Positions 9,309 through 17,999 of a stretch of DNA of 64,000 nucleotides are shown piece after piece (the stretch's first letter is position 1; every line of letters begins with the position of its first letter). The translations under genes and the position numbers were made by a program. Source of the stretch: Sphingosinicella sp942492965 (GTDB lineage Bacteria; Pseudomonadota; Alphaproteobacteria; Sphingomonadales; Sphingomonadaceae); contig OW818656.1 in the NCBI GenBank assembly GCA_942492965.1, forward strand, positions 806,001 through 870,000, read 5' to 3'. The notes under the pieces are model-generated. The model worked only from the letters and a program-made list of their open reading frames with translations, was not told the origin of the DNA and did not search any database.

Positions 9309-10586
9309 TCAGTTCCTGAACTGGAAGGGCTTTGGATTGCCGAGGTTGCGGTAGCGTTCGAACAGTTCGGTCTGACGCGACTTGAGAGGCATTTCCCGGC
9401 CTGCGATCAAAACCATGACGGTGGCGCTGCCGATCTCGAGCGGATCCGCGTTCCACACGAGCACGTCGGCGATCTTGCCGGGTTCAAGAGACCCGAGGCT
9501 GCGATCGATGCCGAACATCCGCGCGGGATTGATCGTTACCGCATCGAAGGCCTGCGCCCAGTTCAAGCCGTTTGCCACGGCGTTGCCCGCATATTGCGCG
9601 ACCAGCCTCGCGTCGTGCGGCTGCGCCGCGCTGAAGCGGTTGAGCGGTGCGATGGCAATCGTGACACCGGCATCCGCCAGCCGCCGGGCGTTCTGCTGTG
9701 TGGCGCCCATCGTTTCGAAGGCGAACGGCAGGTTGGCATAGCTGTCGACAATGGCCGCCATGCCCGCGGCCGCAATTTCGGATGCAACCATCCACCCCTC
9801 ACTGGCGCCGAACAGTATCACGCGCAGCTTCGGATAGGCCCGCGCGAACGCGATGAGCTGGCGAATATCCGCCGCGCGCTCGACATGCGCAACCATAGGC
9901 AGGTCCCCGGCGACGAGCGCGCGAATCGCCGCGCCGTCGATATCATCGGGATCGGGTTTCTTCTCCCCGGCGAGCGCCGCCCTGAACATGCGCCGGAGCG
10001 CAACCCAGGTCGCGCCGCGTGCCCCGCCGGACAGTTCCGCACCCCGCGCGCCGAGCTCGATAAAAATCGCGCTTCGTGCATCGAATACGGAATCGTCGGC
10101 ACCATCCGTTCCGATGATCGCCGCCGTACCGGCGAATATCGACGTCCCTGCGACCGGGAAAATAACGGCGCGGGTCACACCGGCGAGCCGTGCCGTCGGA
10201 ATGATCGTGGAAGCGGGATTCACCCCCGGCGCGACCTCGAAACCGGCGGAAAAAGATGGGTTTCCCGCCGTCATGTCGAGCGTTTCGCCAACGGTTTCAA
10301 CCTCAACCAGGCCAAGTTGACTCCATGGGCTGATAAGCCCAGCCGTCACGAAACCGTCCTTCGCGTCGACGACGCGTGCGCCGACCGGAATGGCGATATC
10401 CCGGCCAACCGCCTCGATACGCCCCTTGCGGACGATCACCGTGCCACCCTCTATCACACCCGCCGCCGAACCCGTGATCACACGCCCGCCCGTGATCGCC
10501 AGCACGTCTGACTGATCCGCGCGCGCAGAGACGGGAAACAGCAGTGCCGCGCAAAAGATGGTCAGGAAAATGCGCATTCCGCTCAT
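9309..10586 (-). CDS. Secreted amidohydrolase-like protein lacking the HxH metal motif
   Basis: A 425-residue amidohydrolase-superfamily protein (imidazolonepropionase-like subgroup) with a signal peptide ending near VSARA. The usual PGxIDxHxH stretch is replaced by TAGLISPWSQLG, so the first two metal-binding histidines are missing. A later MVAHVERA histidine and the C-terminal INPARMFGIDRSLGSLEPGKIADVLVW composite-domain signature are kept. Its start overlaps the end of the next amidohydrolase gene by 4 bp. It is probably the non-catalytic or altered partner of that protein. Such tandem secreted pairs occur elsewhere in Proteobacteria; the division of labour here is inference. Confidence 0.82.
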   Translation of the reverse strand: MSGMRIFLTIFCAALLFPVSARADQSDVLAITGGRVITGSAAGVIEGGTVIVRKGRIEAVGRDIAIPVGARVVDAKDGFVTAGLISPWSQLGLVEVETVGETLDMTAGNPSFSAGFEVAPGVNPASTIIPTARLAGVTRAVIFPVAGTSIFAGTAAIIGTDGADDSVFDARSAIFIELGARGAELSGGARGATWVALRRMFRAALAGEKKPDPDDIDGAAIRALVAGDLPMVAHVERAADIRQLIAFARAYPKLRVILFGASEGWMVASEIAAAGMAAIVDSYANLPFAFETMGATQQNARRLADAGVTIAIAPLNRFSAAQPHDARLVAQYAGNAVANGLNWAQAFDAVTINPARMFGIDRSLGSLEPGKIADVLVWNADPLEIGSATVMVLIAGREMPLKSRQTELFERYRNLGNPKPFQFRN

Positions 10587-11947
10587 TTCTCATCTCCTGC
10601 ACCGGTCTGGCCCAGTTCGAAATCACTGACCCAACGCAATTCCGTATTACCCCTGTCAAAGGTCAGGTTCCCGTCCACGAACACCTTCTCGGCGCGGGCG
10701 TAGATTGAAAACGGATCCTTGTCCCAGAGAACGACATCGGCGTTCAGGCCAGGTACAAGGCTCCCCGTGCGATCCTCAATTCCAAGCGCCTTTGCAGGAT
10801 TTGAAGAAAGCCAGCGCCAGGCCTGGCCTTTCGTCACGGGGATGCCGGAATTGACCGCGGAAGACCAAGCTTTCGCGGCTTCCTGATTGAGATGCTGGAT
10901 CGATGTCGAATGATCCGAATGGATCATCGCGCAGCCTCCGGCCTGTTCGACGAGGCCCATGTTCTGCGGAATACCGTCGTACGATTCCATGTTATAGCCC
11001 CACCAGTCGGACCACATCGCGGCGCAGACACCTTCGCTCTTCAGAATATCCGCGATCTTGTAGGCTTCAATTGCGTGGTGAAATGCCGTTACCCGGTATC
11101 CGAACGTCTTCGCCATCTCCATGACCATCGCCATCTCGTCGGCGCGGTGGCAATGCATGTGAACCCGGATGGAGCCGTCGAGAACACCGGCAAGGGTTTC
11201 GAGCTGCAGATTGCGTTCGGGCGGATTCGCCCCCTTCGCCTTCGCCTCCTTAACCGCCTTTGCATAACCCTGCGCCTTGGTCCACATCTCGCGATAGATC
11301 GCGAAATTCCCCGCGCGCGTTGCCGGTGCCTTGCCCAGTGTCCCGTAGACGTGAGGGTGCGGGTTGTAGGAATAGGTCGGTATCTCTCCACAGGCCATCT
11401 TCAGCCCGTCAGCGGCTCCATTGAACCGCATATCCTGAACGGTGCGCGCCGGCACGACCTTCAGAACGACACTGCGCCCGCCAAACAGGTTTCCGGACCC
11501 CGGCAGGATCTGAACCGTCGTGACACCGCCCGCCGCTGCACGGCCGAAGGCCGGGTCCTGAACGACAATCCCGTTTTCTGCCCACACCTCCGCCTTCACG
11601 GTGCCCGAGAACTCGCCGACGCTTTCCATCCCGAACACTTGGGGCACCGCGCCATTTCCCATATGGCTGTGCACATCGATGATGCCCGGCGTAATCCATT
11701 TCCCCGTCCCGTCGATAACGACGGCCCCGGCCGGTGCGGGAACGGCCCTGTCGATCGCAGCGACCTTGCCGCCCGACAGCAGCACATCGAACGCCTGATG
11801 CTCACCTCCAAGGCCGTCCAGCACCGTCGCATTCCGGATCAGGACATCAGCGGCTGTTGTTTCCGGCCGCTGAGTCCCGGCATCAGCGGGCAGCGCCCGG
11901 AACACCATCATCAGCATGGCAAGGCAGGCTGCAAATCGAACGGTCAC
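10583..11947 (-). CDS. Secreted metal-dependent amidohydrolase
   Basis: A 454-residue amidohydrolase (imidazolonepropionase/dipeptidase-like) with a signal peptide ending near LPADAG. The metal motif ITPGIIDVHSHMG is intact (H93, H95), followed by VHMHCHRADEM and TAFHHAIEAYKIAD with further histidines, MIHSDHS near the expected aspartate position, and a C-terminal GSLVPGLNADVVLWDKDPF signature. It should hydrolyse a C-N bond in the periplasm, for example in a cyclic or acyl dipeptide. It partners the HxH-less paralogue through a 4-bp gene overlap. The POT transporter gene ends 76 bp upstream. Confidence 0.85.
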   Translation of the reverse strand: MTVRFAACLAMLMMVFRALPADAGTQRPETTAADVLIRNATVLDGLGGEHQAFDVLLSGGKVAAIDRAVPAPAGAVVIDGTGKWITPGIIDVHSHMGNGAVPQVFGMESVGEFSGTVKAEVWAENGIVVQDPAFGRAAAGGVTTVQILPGSGNLFGGRSVVLKVVPARTVQDMRFNGAADGLKMACGEIPTYSYNPHPHVYGTLGKAPATRAGNFAIYREMWTKAQGYAKAVKEAKAKGANPPERNLQLETLAGVLDGSIRVHMHCHRADEMAMVMEMAKTFGYRVTAFHHAIEAYKIADILKSEGVCAAMWSDWWGYNMESYDGIPQNMGLVEQAGGCAMIHSDHSTSIQHLNQEAAKAWSSAVNSGIPVTKGQAWRWLSSNPAKALGIEDRTGSLVPGLNADVVLWDKDPFSIYARAEKVFVDGNLTFDRGNTELRWVSDFELGQTGAGDEK

Positions 11948-12023
11948 TGTTTCCCCCTCTGCTTTCGGCAGGCAGTTTCAGAATGTATAAAATCACAGAA
12001 TCCCGGAAGCATCGAACACCCTT

Positions 12024-13265
12024 TCATGGAACGGATCGCCGACCGATCCATGCCAGCAACATCGCACCCGCCACCGAGGACAGGCCGATCAGCAGAAAGA
12101 AGGCTGCCGGTTCCTCCGCCGTCCAGTAACGGCCGATGAACCCCGAATAGAGGCTGCCCGTGAAGATCGTGAAATACCACGCCGCGACGGCGAGATTTCT
12201 GGCGCCCGCCGGCGCTCGCCCGGCGAACAGGTCGAGACCGACGGGCAGCACGTACAATTCCCCAAGCGTAAGCAGGAAGAAGAACAGCAGCAGCCAGGGC
12301 CAGGACACATGGGCACCGCCCGTTTCGGCAAGAATGGCGAGCAGGAAGCACGCCGCCGCCACAAGCACGGCGCCTGTCGCCATTCGCGGCAGATGCGGCC
12401 GCTCACCGCGCCGCGACAGGGCCACGATCAGCGGCGTCAGCGCGAAGACGAAAAGCGGGTTCAGCGACTGAAACCATGTCATCGGAATCTCGAAGCCCGC
12501 GGCATCCCGATCAACACCGCTGTCGATCCAGAGCGCGATGATGCTCCCGACCTGCTGGTAAGCGCCCCGAAACAGCGTGACGCCGATACCGACGAGGAGG
12601 AACAGCCGCAATGTCTGCCTGTCGAACAGATGAAGCGGCAAGCGCCGGTTCGGTTCGCGGGCGGGCTCCTGCGGAAGATGGCGATGGCCCGCGAGATAGA
12701 TGAGAAGACCCACGAGCATACCCACACCCGCCGCGCCGAAACCCCAGTGCCAGCCGTAGAGCTCTCCGAGCGAACCGCAGACGAAAGGCGCCAGAAAGCC
12801 GCCGAGATTGATGCCGAGGTAATAAAGCGTGTAGCCGCCGCTGCGCCGCGGATCATTGTTCGCATAGAGGTCGCCGATCTGCGAAGGAACGGCAGGAAGA
12901 AAGAAACCGTTGCCGATCGCGATGACCGCGAGAGCCGCATAGAGCCATCCATCGAATGCGAGCAGAAAATGCCCCGCCGCCATCGTCACCGCACCGACGA
13001 TGATCGCGCGCTTCCGGCCCAGCCATGCGTCCGTCACCATTCCGCCGACGATCGGCGTCAGGTAGAAAAAGGCCACGAACAGCCCGAAGATGAACGATGC
13101 CTGCGCGGCATCCATGCGCAGCGCCTTCGTCATGTAGTAAATCAGAAGCGCGCGCATCCCGTAGTAGGAGAATTGCTCCCACGTTTGCGTGAGGAACAGG
13201 ATGGTGAGCCCCGAAGGGTGCCCGAACCATCGCCTTTCCGCAGCGGGCAGGGTGCCGGCCGTCAT
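12024..13265 (-). CDS. Peptide transporter of the POT/PTR2 family
   Basis: A 413-residue membrane protein of the proton-coupled oligopeptide transporter family, with about 12-14 hydrophobic segments. The N-terminal signature reads FLTQTWEQFSYYGMRALL (about 24-41). The classical proton-coupling ExxERFSYYG motif is altered: the first Glu and the Arg are both Gln (Q27-TW-E30-Q31). A later YTLYYLGINLGGFLAPFVCGSLGE segment matches the family. ATG at 13265 is preferred over upstream starts because it forms an ATGA overlap with the deacylase stop at 13262-13264. It probably carries di- or tripeptides into the cytoplasm. MlrD, the transporter gene of microcystin-degradation clusters, is also described as PTR2-like. 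Confidence 0.88.
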   Translation of the reverse strand: MTAGTLPAAERRWFGHPSGLTILFLTQTWEQFSYYGMRALLIYYMTKALRMDAAQASFIFGLFVAFFYLTPIVGGMVTDAWLGRKRAIIVGAVTMAAGHFLLAFDGWLYAALAVIAIGNGFFLPAVPSQIGDLYANNDPRRSGGYTLYYLGINLGGFLAPFVCGSLGELYGWHWGFGAAGVGMLVGLLIYLAGHRHLPQEPAREPNRRLPLHLFDRQTLRLFLLVGIGVTLFRGAYQQVGSIIALWIDSGVDRDAAGFEIPMTWFQSLNPLFVFALTPLIVALSRRGERPHLPRMATGAVLVAAACFLLAILAETGGAHVSWPWLLLFFFLLTLGELYVLPVGLDLFAGRAPAGARNLAVAAWYFTIFTGSLYSGFIGRYWTAEEPAAFFLLIGLSSVAGAMLLAWIGRRSVP

Positions 13266-15025
13266 GGGTGGCTCCAGGCCTGCGGCGAGGCACGGCAGCC
13301 GCCATGCCCATCGGGCGTTTTCCACCCGCGCCCGCGCACGATCTTCCCTGCGCGCGCGTTCGTGGCTTGCCCGTCGCGGATGACTTCAACGCCGTTCACG
13401 ACGACATGACGGACCCCGCTTGCGTATTGGTGGGGATCGGTGAAGGTGGCGTGATCCTGGATCGTATCGGCATCGAAGATCACGACATCGGCGAAATAGC
13501 CCGGCTTCAGAAGCCCGCGATCCCCAAGACCGAGCGTCTGCGCAGGAAAGCCGGTCATCCTGTGAATTGCGGCCTCGAGCGGCACGAGCCCCTCGTCGCG
13601 CACATAGCGCCCGAGGACGCGCGCGAATGTGCCATAGGCCCTCGGATGCTGCCGATTGCGCAGGAAAGCGCCTTCCGCAACCATCGCGGGCGCGTCCGTC
13701 CCGAAAGCCACGAAGGGTGTCTGAATCAATCGGCGCAGATTGTCCTCGGACATCGTGCGGTACACCATGGCCACGCGGCTCTTGTCTTCCACCACAAGCC
13801 GGATGGCCGCTTCTTCAGGCGATACACCCCATTCCGCCGCGATATCCGATAGTCGCCGCCCGATCAGAGACTGCAGCGCCTCAGTCTTCACACCGGCCAC
13901 GATCGCACCGTCGGCGCCGGCCATTGCAAGCACGTTCTCCCAGTCGGAAGACGGCTCACGCATCTCGGCAGCAACCTTCCGCGCCGTATCGCTATCCTGC
14001 AGACGCGCCACCCAGGCATCGACACCGCCCTCGCGCACCCAGGGCGGCATGGCCGCGTCGAGACCGGTTCCCGATGCATCATAGGGATAGACATCCGCGG
14101 TGACGGCAAGGCCGGCCGCGCGTGCGGAAGCAATCCGCTCGATCGCCGCATCCATCTTCGGCCAGTTGGCACGACCGCCGACTTTCAGGTGGTAAACATG
14201 GAGCGGTGCACCGCTGGCGCGCGCAATCGCAAGCGCCTCATCCAGCGCTTCCAGAAACCGGTCCCCTTCGCTCCTGAGATGCGTTGCGTAAATGCCGCCG
14301 CAGCGCCCAGCCTCCGCGGCAAGCGCAGTCAGTTCTCCGGTATCGGCATAGGTTCCCGGCGTGTAGATCAGCGCGGAGGCCACGCCGAGCGCACCCTCCT
14401 CCATCGCACGCCTGAGCAATTCCCGCATCCGGGCGATCTGGGCCGAGTCCGCCTTCGCAGCGGTATCGCCCATCACGTATCGCCGCAGCGTCGCGGCGCC
14501 CACATGCGATGCGACGTTGACGGCGACACCGGCCCCCTCCAGCGTCCGCAGATACTGATCGAGCGTCGTCCAGGTGACGTCGTAGCGCGCGTCATCCTCT
14601 TGCCGATGCTTCATGTCGATTTTCATGTCCGGCGTGAGCGGTCCCATCGACTCGCCCTCGCCCATCACCTCGAGCGTGATGCCTTGGCGGAGGGCGCTCT
14701 CCGCGCGGCCATCCACAAGCAGGCTCTCGTTTGACCAGCTGAGCATATTGATGAAACCCGGCGCCACCGCCGCCTTGCCGGCATCGATGGTGCGCGCCGC
14801 ATCACCCGGTGCCTTCACCCCGACATAGACGATCCGGTCCCCCGCGATCGCAAGCTCACCGGCGAACGGCGCGTTTCCCGAACCGTCATAGATCCGTTCG
14901 CTCCGGACCAGCAGATCATAGCGGAGCTTCGGCGTACGCGCCGAACCGGCGGCGAACGCGGAGGCCGCCGACGCCAGCACAGCAACAAACATCGCCGGAC
15001 ACCACCGACACGCCCCTACACGCAC
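13262..15025 (-). CDS. N-acyl-D-amino-acid deacylase-like amidohydrolase (secreted)
   Basis: A 587-residue D-aminoacylase family protein with a signal peptide (cleavage near AFAAG). The segments YATHLRSEGDRF, LHVYHLKVGG and FGTDAPAM align with the His220, His250 and Asp366 metal and catalytic residues of Alcaligenes D-aminoacylase. The first HxH is replaced by INMLSWSNESLL, and the zinc-binding cysteine region by QGITLEVMGEGESMG, so the metal site differs from the characterised enzyme. It is the promoter-proximal gene of the leftward operon, divergent from the decarboxylase-like gene across 180 bp. Hydrolysis of N-acyl-D-amino acids or D-containing acyl dipeptides is the family role; its exact reaction is open. 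Confidence 0.82.
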   Translation of the reverse strand: MRVGACRWCPAMFVAVLASAASAFAAGSARTPKLRYDLLVRSERIYDGSGNAPFAGELAIAGDRIVYVGVKAPGDAARTIDAGKAAVAPGFINMLSWSNESLLVDGRAESALRQGITLEVMGEGESMGPLTPDMKIDMKHRQEDDARYDVTWTTLDQYLRTLEGAGVAVNVASHVGAATLRRYVMGDTAAKADSAQIARMRELLRRAMEEGALGVASALIYTPGTYADTGELTALAAEAGRCGGIYATHLRSEGDRFLEALDEALAIARASGAPLHVYHLKVGGRANWPKMDAAIERIASARAAGLAVTADVYPYDASGTGLDAAMPPWVREGGVDAWVARLQDSDTARKVAAEMREPSSDWENVLAMAGADGAIVAGVKTEALQSLIGRRLSDIAAEWGVSPEEAAIRLVVEDKSRVAMVYRTMSEDNLRRLIQTPFVAFGTDAPAMVAEGAFLRNRQHPRAYGTFARVLGRYVRDEGLVPLEAAIHRMTGFPAQTLGLGDRGLLKPGYFADVVIFDADTIQDHATFTDPHQYASGVRHVVVNGVEVIRDGQATNARAGKIVRGRGWKTPDGHGGCRASPQAWSHP

Positions 15026-15072
15026 GCCCCCTCCTCGCTCGCCTTTCCTATTCCGGTATTCTATTTACAGAA

Positions 15073-15109
15073 ATCTACATATATATCTATAATGAAATTA
15101 TATCTACAT
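15073..15109. promoter_or_regulatory. Triple ATCTAYA repeat in the divergent promoter region
   Basis: Three direct copies, ATCTACAT (15073-15080), ATCTATAA (15085-15092) and ATCTACAT (15102-15109), lie in a very AT-rich patch between the divergent deacylase (start 15025) and decarboxylase-like (start 15206) genes. The complement TRTAGAT resembles the TAGATAAT motif seen at 33.8, 37.1, 41.1 and 47.2 kb. It is probably a regulator site for both operons. Confidence 0.4.
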
Positions 15110-15205
15110 TGACGGTTTCAAGACGAAGAGGGGGTCGGTGCCCATGCCGCAAACATCAGACGAAACGGCCGGCAATGCCTTCCTGACCAGCAGGAGCGCG
15201 CGTTG

Positions 15206-16030
15206 ATGTCGTATGGTTTCGTACCCGGCCAGCGATACCGGATGCCCACACATTTCGGACCCACACCGGGCCCGCGTCAGAGCTACGGTGGCCGCATTCT
15301 GGACTACGTCAACACGCCCCGGCAATCCATATTGAGCGCGCGCTTTGAGGCGGATGCCTGCGCGCTTGAGACGTTGCTGCCCCCCGGCTTCTCCTTACGC
15401 AGACCGGAGCTTGCGATCGACTTCGCCTATATGACCGATATCGATTGGCTCGCCGGTCGGGCCTACAATACGTTCGGCGTATCCATCCCGGCACGCTTTG
15501 AGGGGCAGCGAGACGTCGTCGATGGCGACCTGCTGCTTGTGCTGTGGGAAAACCTGGCCGATCCGATACTGAGTGGCCGAGAGGAACTCGGTTTTGCGAA
15601 GCTCTACAGCGAGCTGCCGCCGCCCGCGACCACCGCGGACGCGGCGCGGTGCGAAGCGCTGTGGGACGGCTTCATGTTCGCCGCACTCACGCTCCACGAT
15701 CTGTCTCCTGAAACGGGCGATCCCGATGGGGAGCCCGAAACGCAGGGCCTGCTCCACTATAAATATGTGCCCCGCACAGGTGCGCCCGGCGTTGCGGACG
15801 CGGAGTACGCGGTCCTCACCCCGCTCGGCGGCAGCAACCTCCGGGTCGAGGAAATGCAAACGGCAGCGAATGCGACCATAAGCTTCCAGCGCGGGACGTG
15901 GGAACAGCTGCCGACATTGGTCCATATTGTCGATCGGCTCGCGGACATACCGATCGGCCGCTGCCTTTCCGCTCGGCAGCTGCGAACGATCGGCGCCAAG
16001 GATCTCAGCGATCAACGGGCGTTGTCGTGA
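15206..16030 (+). CDS. Acetoacetate decarboxylase family protein
   Basis: A 274-residue protein of the acetoacetate decarboxylase superfamily. The central LVLWENLADPILSGREELGFAKLYSEL segment carries a lysine (K132) at the position of the Schiff-base lysine in true decarboxylases. Superfamily members also act as aldolase-dehydratases, so simple acetoacetate decarboxylation should not be assumed. ATG at 15206 follows a CAGGAG site; a TTG one codon upstream is possible. The stop overlaps the GTG start of the aldehyde dehydrogenase (GTGA), so it heads the rightward operon that also carries GNAT, ArgE-like and HADH-DUF2817 genes. A beta-keto acid substrate is inferred. Confidence 0.85.
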   Translation: MSYGFVPGQRYRMPTHFGPTPGPRQSYGGRILDYVNTPRQSILSARFEADACALETLLPPGFSLRRPELAIDFAYMTDIDWLAGRAYNTFGVSIPARFEGQRDVVDGDLLLVLWENLADPILSGREELGFAKLYSELPPPATTADAARCEALWDGFMFAALTLHDLSPETGDPDGEPETQGLLHYKYVPRTGAPGVADAEYAVLTPLGGSNLRVEEMQTAANATISFQRGTWEQLPTLVHIVDRLADIPIGRCLSARQLRTIGAKDLSDQRALS

Positions 16031-17505
16031 GCTCGGCATCCGGCGCTGTCCGCCACGCCGCGCATCCCTTTTATGGCGGCGATTTCCAGCCCGCCAAAGC
16101 CGGCACGCGCTTCACGCTGACGAACCCTGCGCTCCGCGCGCCGTTGGCTGCGTTTCGCGGTTGCACCGCGCACGACGTGGACCGGGCCGTCCGATCCGCC
16201 CGCAGGGCCTTTCTCGATCATGCGCGCCTCGCTGCGCCCGAAAAGCGCTGCCTTTGGCTGAACGCATTGGCAAATGGCCTCAGGTCTGCCCGCACGGAAC
16301 TCGCCATGCTGGATTCCCTGGAAATGGGAATGCCGATCGCTCAGGCACTGGCGCAGGTCGACGAGGCCGTGGCCTGTCTCCTTGCATTCGCTGGATACGC
16401 GAGCGAACCCCACGGCGAGGTCATCTCAACGGATCGATCGCACACATTCTCGACCAGCTGGGAAGAGCCATGCGGTGTCGTTGGCATCATCTCGGCATGG
16501 AATTATCCGCTGATCATAGGCGTGTCGGCGCTGGCACCGGCTGTCGCCGCTGGCAACACCGTGATCATCAAGCCCTCCGAGACAGCGCCGTCCTCGCTGC
16601 TTCGTGTCGCCGAAATCGCATCGGAGGCCGGTTTGCCCGACGGTGTCGTCAACGTCCTTCTCGGCGGAGCCAGAACCGGCACGCAGATGGTCGTCCATGA
16701 CGATATCGATCTGCTGCATTTCGTCGGCTCCACCGCAGCCGGACGCAAGGTCATGATGCTGGCCGGCAGTTCGAACGCCAAGCGCGTGATGCTGGAACTG
16801 GGCGGAAAATCGCCCCAGATCGTCTTTGCAGACGCGGCGGAGCTTCCCGGTCTGGCGGAAGCCGTCGTCACGGCAGCCTTTCACAATACGGGGCAGCTCT
16901 GCGTTGCACGCAGCCGCCTGCTTGTGGAAGCCACGGTTGCCGATCGTCTTGCCGAAAAAATACGCACGGTGATGCCGCAGGTCTTTCGGGTAGGTTCACC
17001 GCTCGATCCGGCGACCAACTATGGCCCGATAGCAAACGCGCGTCAGCTTGAGACCGTTCTGCGTTTCGTAGAGGTCGGAATGCAGGAGGGCGCGGGTTAC
17101 GAACCGCTTGAAACGGCGGGGAGCCTACCGAACGAGGGGTTTTTCGTGGCGCCGGGTCTGTTCAGGATGGCGCGCAACACGATGCACGTGGCGCGCAAGG
17201 AAATTTTCGGCCCGTTGCTGTCTGTCATCCCGTTTTCCGACGAGGCGGAAGCCATCGCGCTGGCGAACGACACGCACTACGGGCTGGCGGCGACGGTGTG
17301 GACGCGTGATATCGGAAGAGCGCGCCGCCTCAGCCGCGATCTTATGGCGGGCCGTGTCGACGTGAGAACTAGTGCTTCGCCGGGCGCCCCGCTCCACGCT
17401 CTCCCCGCGGAACCTCACCGCGCTTCGGGCCATGGCGTGCTTGGCGGCCGGCAGGGGCTTTCGGCCTATCGCTGGCGCAAGGCCGTGCAGTTCGTAACCG
17501 CATGA
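16027..17505 (+). CDS. NAD(P)-dependent aldehyde dehydrogenase
   Basis: A 492-residue aldehyde dehydrogenase. Visible catalytic elements are the SAWNYPL segment (N159), IIKPSE (K182), the LELGGKSPQIV base E257 and the nucleophile C292 in NTGQLCVA. The C-terminal region is divergent: the usual VWVN and PFGGxKxSGxGRExG are replaced by VDVRTSASPGAP and RASGHGVLGGRQG, which may alter substrate binding. GTG at 16027 is chosen because it overlaps the upstream TGA as GTGA; longer upstream starts would lie inside the preceding gene. It should oxidise an aldehyde intermediate to an acid in the cytoplasm. The substrate is unknown. Confidence 0.9.
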   Translation: MSSASGAVRHAAHPFYGGDFQPAKAGTRFTLTNPALRAPLAAFRGCTAHDVDRAVRSARRAFLDHARLAAPEKRCLWLNALANGLRSARTELAMLDSLEMGMPIAQALAQVDEAVACLLAFAGYASEPHGEVISTDRSHTFSTSWEEPCGVVGIISAWNYPLIIGVSALAPAVAAGNTVIIKPSETAPSSLLRVAEIASEAGLPDGVVNVLLGGARTGTQMVVHDDIDLLHFVGSTAAGRKVMMLAGSSNAKRVMLELGGKSPQIVFADAAELPGLAEAVVTAAFHNTGQLCVARSRLLVEATVADRLAEKIRTVMPQVFRVGSPLDPATNYGPIANARQLETVLRFVEVGMQEGAGYEPLETAGSLPNEGFFVAPGLFRMARNTMHVARKEIFGPLLSVIPFSDEAEAIALANDTHYGLAATVWTRDIGRARRLSRDLMAGRVDVRTSASPGAPLHALPAEPHRASGHGVLGGRQGLSAYRWRKAVQFVTA

Positions 17506-17999
17506 GCCCGGCGCGAATCTCGGTAGAGCGGCTTGCCGGGGATCCGGGCGGCATCGATATCGCCGCCGCGTGGATTCATGCGGAATGGAGCGCCTTCAGC
17601 GGTCGCACGCTGGAGGAAACCCGCGCGCGCTTCGCGAACGAGGTGCCCGAGGCGGGCCTGCCGATCACCCTTGCCGCCTATGTCGACGGCGAGATCGCAG
17701 GCATCGCCTCGCTAAGAGCGCGCGACAGCGCGGACTGGGATGCAGCGGCCCACCCCTGGCTCTGCAACGTGTTCGTCGCACCGGGCTGGCGGCAGCGCGG
17801 TGTCGCCGAGGCGCTTTGCCTCGCCTGCGAGGCCGCTGCGGCGCAGCTCGGCTATCCGTCGATCCATCTCGCCTCGATCGCGCCCGCAGGCTCGCTTTAC
17901 GAACGCATCGGCTACCGAATCTACGCTTGGCGAACGCGGCATGGCGAGCGTTTTGCTCTCATGCGCAAATCAACAGGCGAAACGGGGAAGACGCAATGA
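17502..17999 (+). CDS. GNAT family N-acetyltransferase
   Basis: A 165-residue Gcn5-related acetyltransferase. The acetyl-CoA binding region is visible as LCNVFVAPGWRQRGVAEALCLACEAAA, containing the R/Q-x-x-G-x-A/G type loop (RQRGVA), and the C-terminal SLYERIGYRIY segment is typical. It overlaps the aldehyde dehydrogenase gene (ATGA) and the ArgE-like gene (ATGA), so expression is tightly coupled. It may acetylate a free amine that the neighbouring ArgE-type enzyme deacetylates later, as in acetylated amino-acid pathways. That pairing is inference. Confidence 0.85.
   Translation: MSPARISVERLAGDPGGIDIAAAWIHAEWSAFSGRTLEETRARFANEVPEAGLPITLAAYVDGEIAGIASLRARDSADWDAAAHPWLCNVFVAPGWRQRGVAEALCLACEAAAAQLGYPSIHLASIAPAGSLYERIGYRIYAWRTRHGERFALMRKSTGETGKTQ

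Noticed and set aside
10892..12139. Plus-strand open frame opposite the amidohydrolase gene
   Set aside because: Composition is typical of antisense frames and the minus-strand protein has an intact metal motif.
15144..15206. 20-codon frame upstream of the decarboxylase-like gene ending in TGATG
   Set aside because: Could be a leader peptide, but no regulatory residue run or attenuator hairpin is seen and no clear ribosome-binding site.
15898..16026. Extended aldehyde dehydrogenase start inside the upstream gene
   Set aside because: It would add 43 residues unlike the family; the GTGA overlap at 16027 gives a normal ALDH length.
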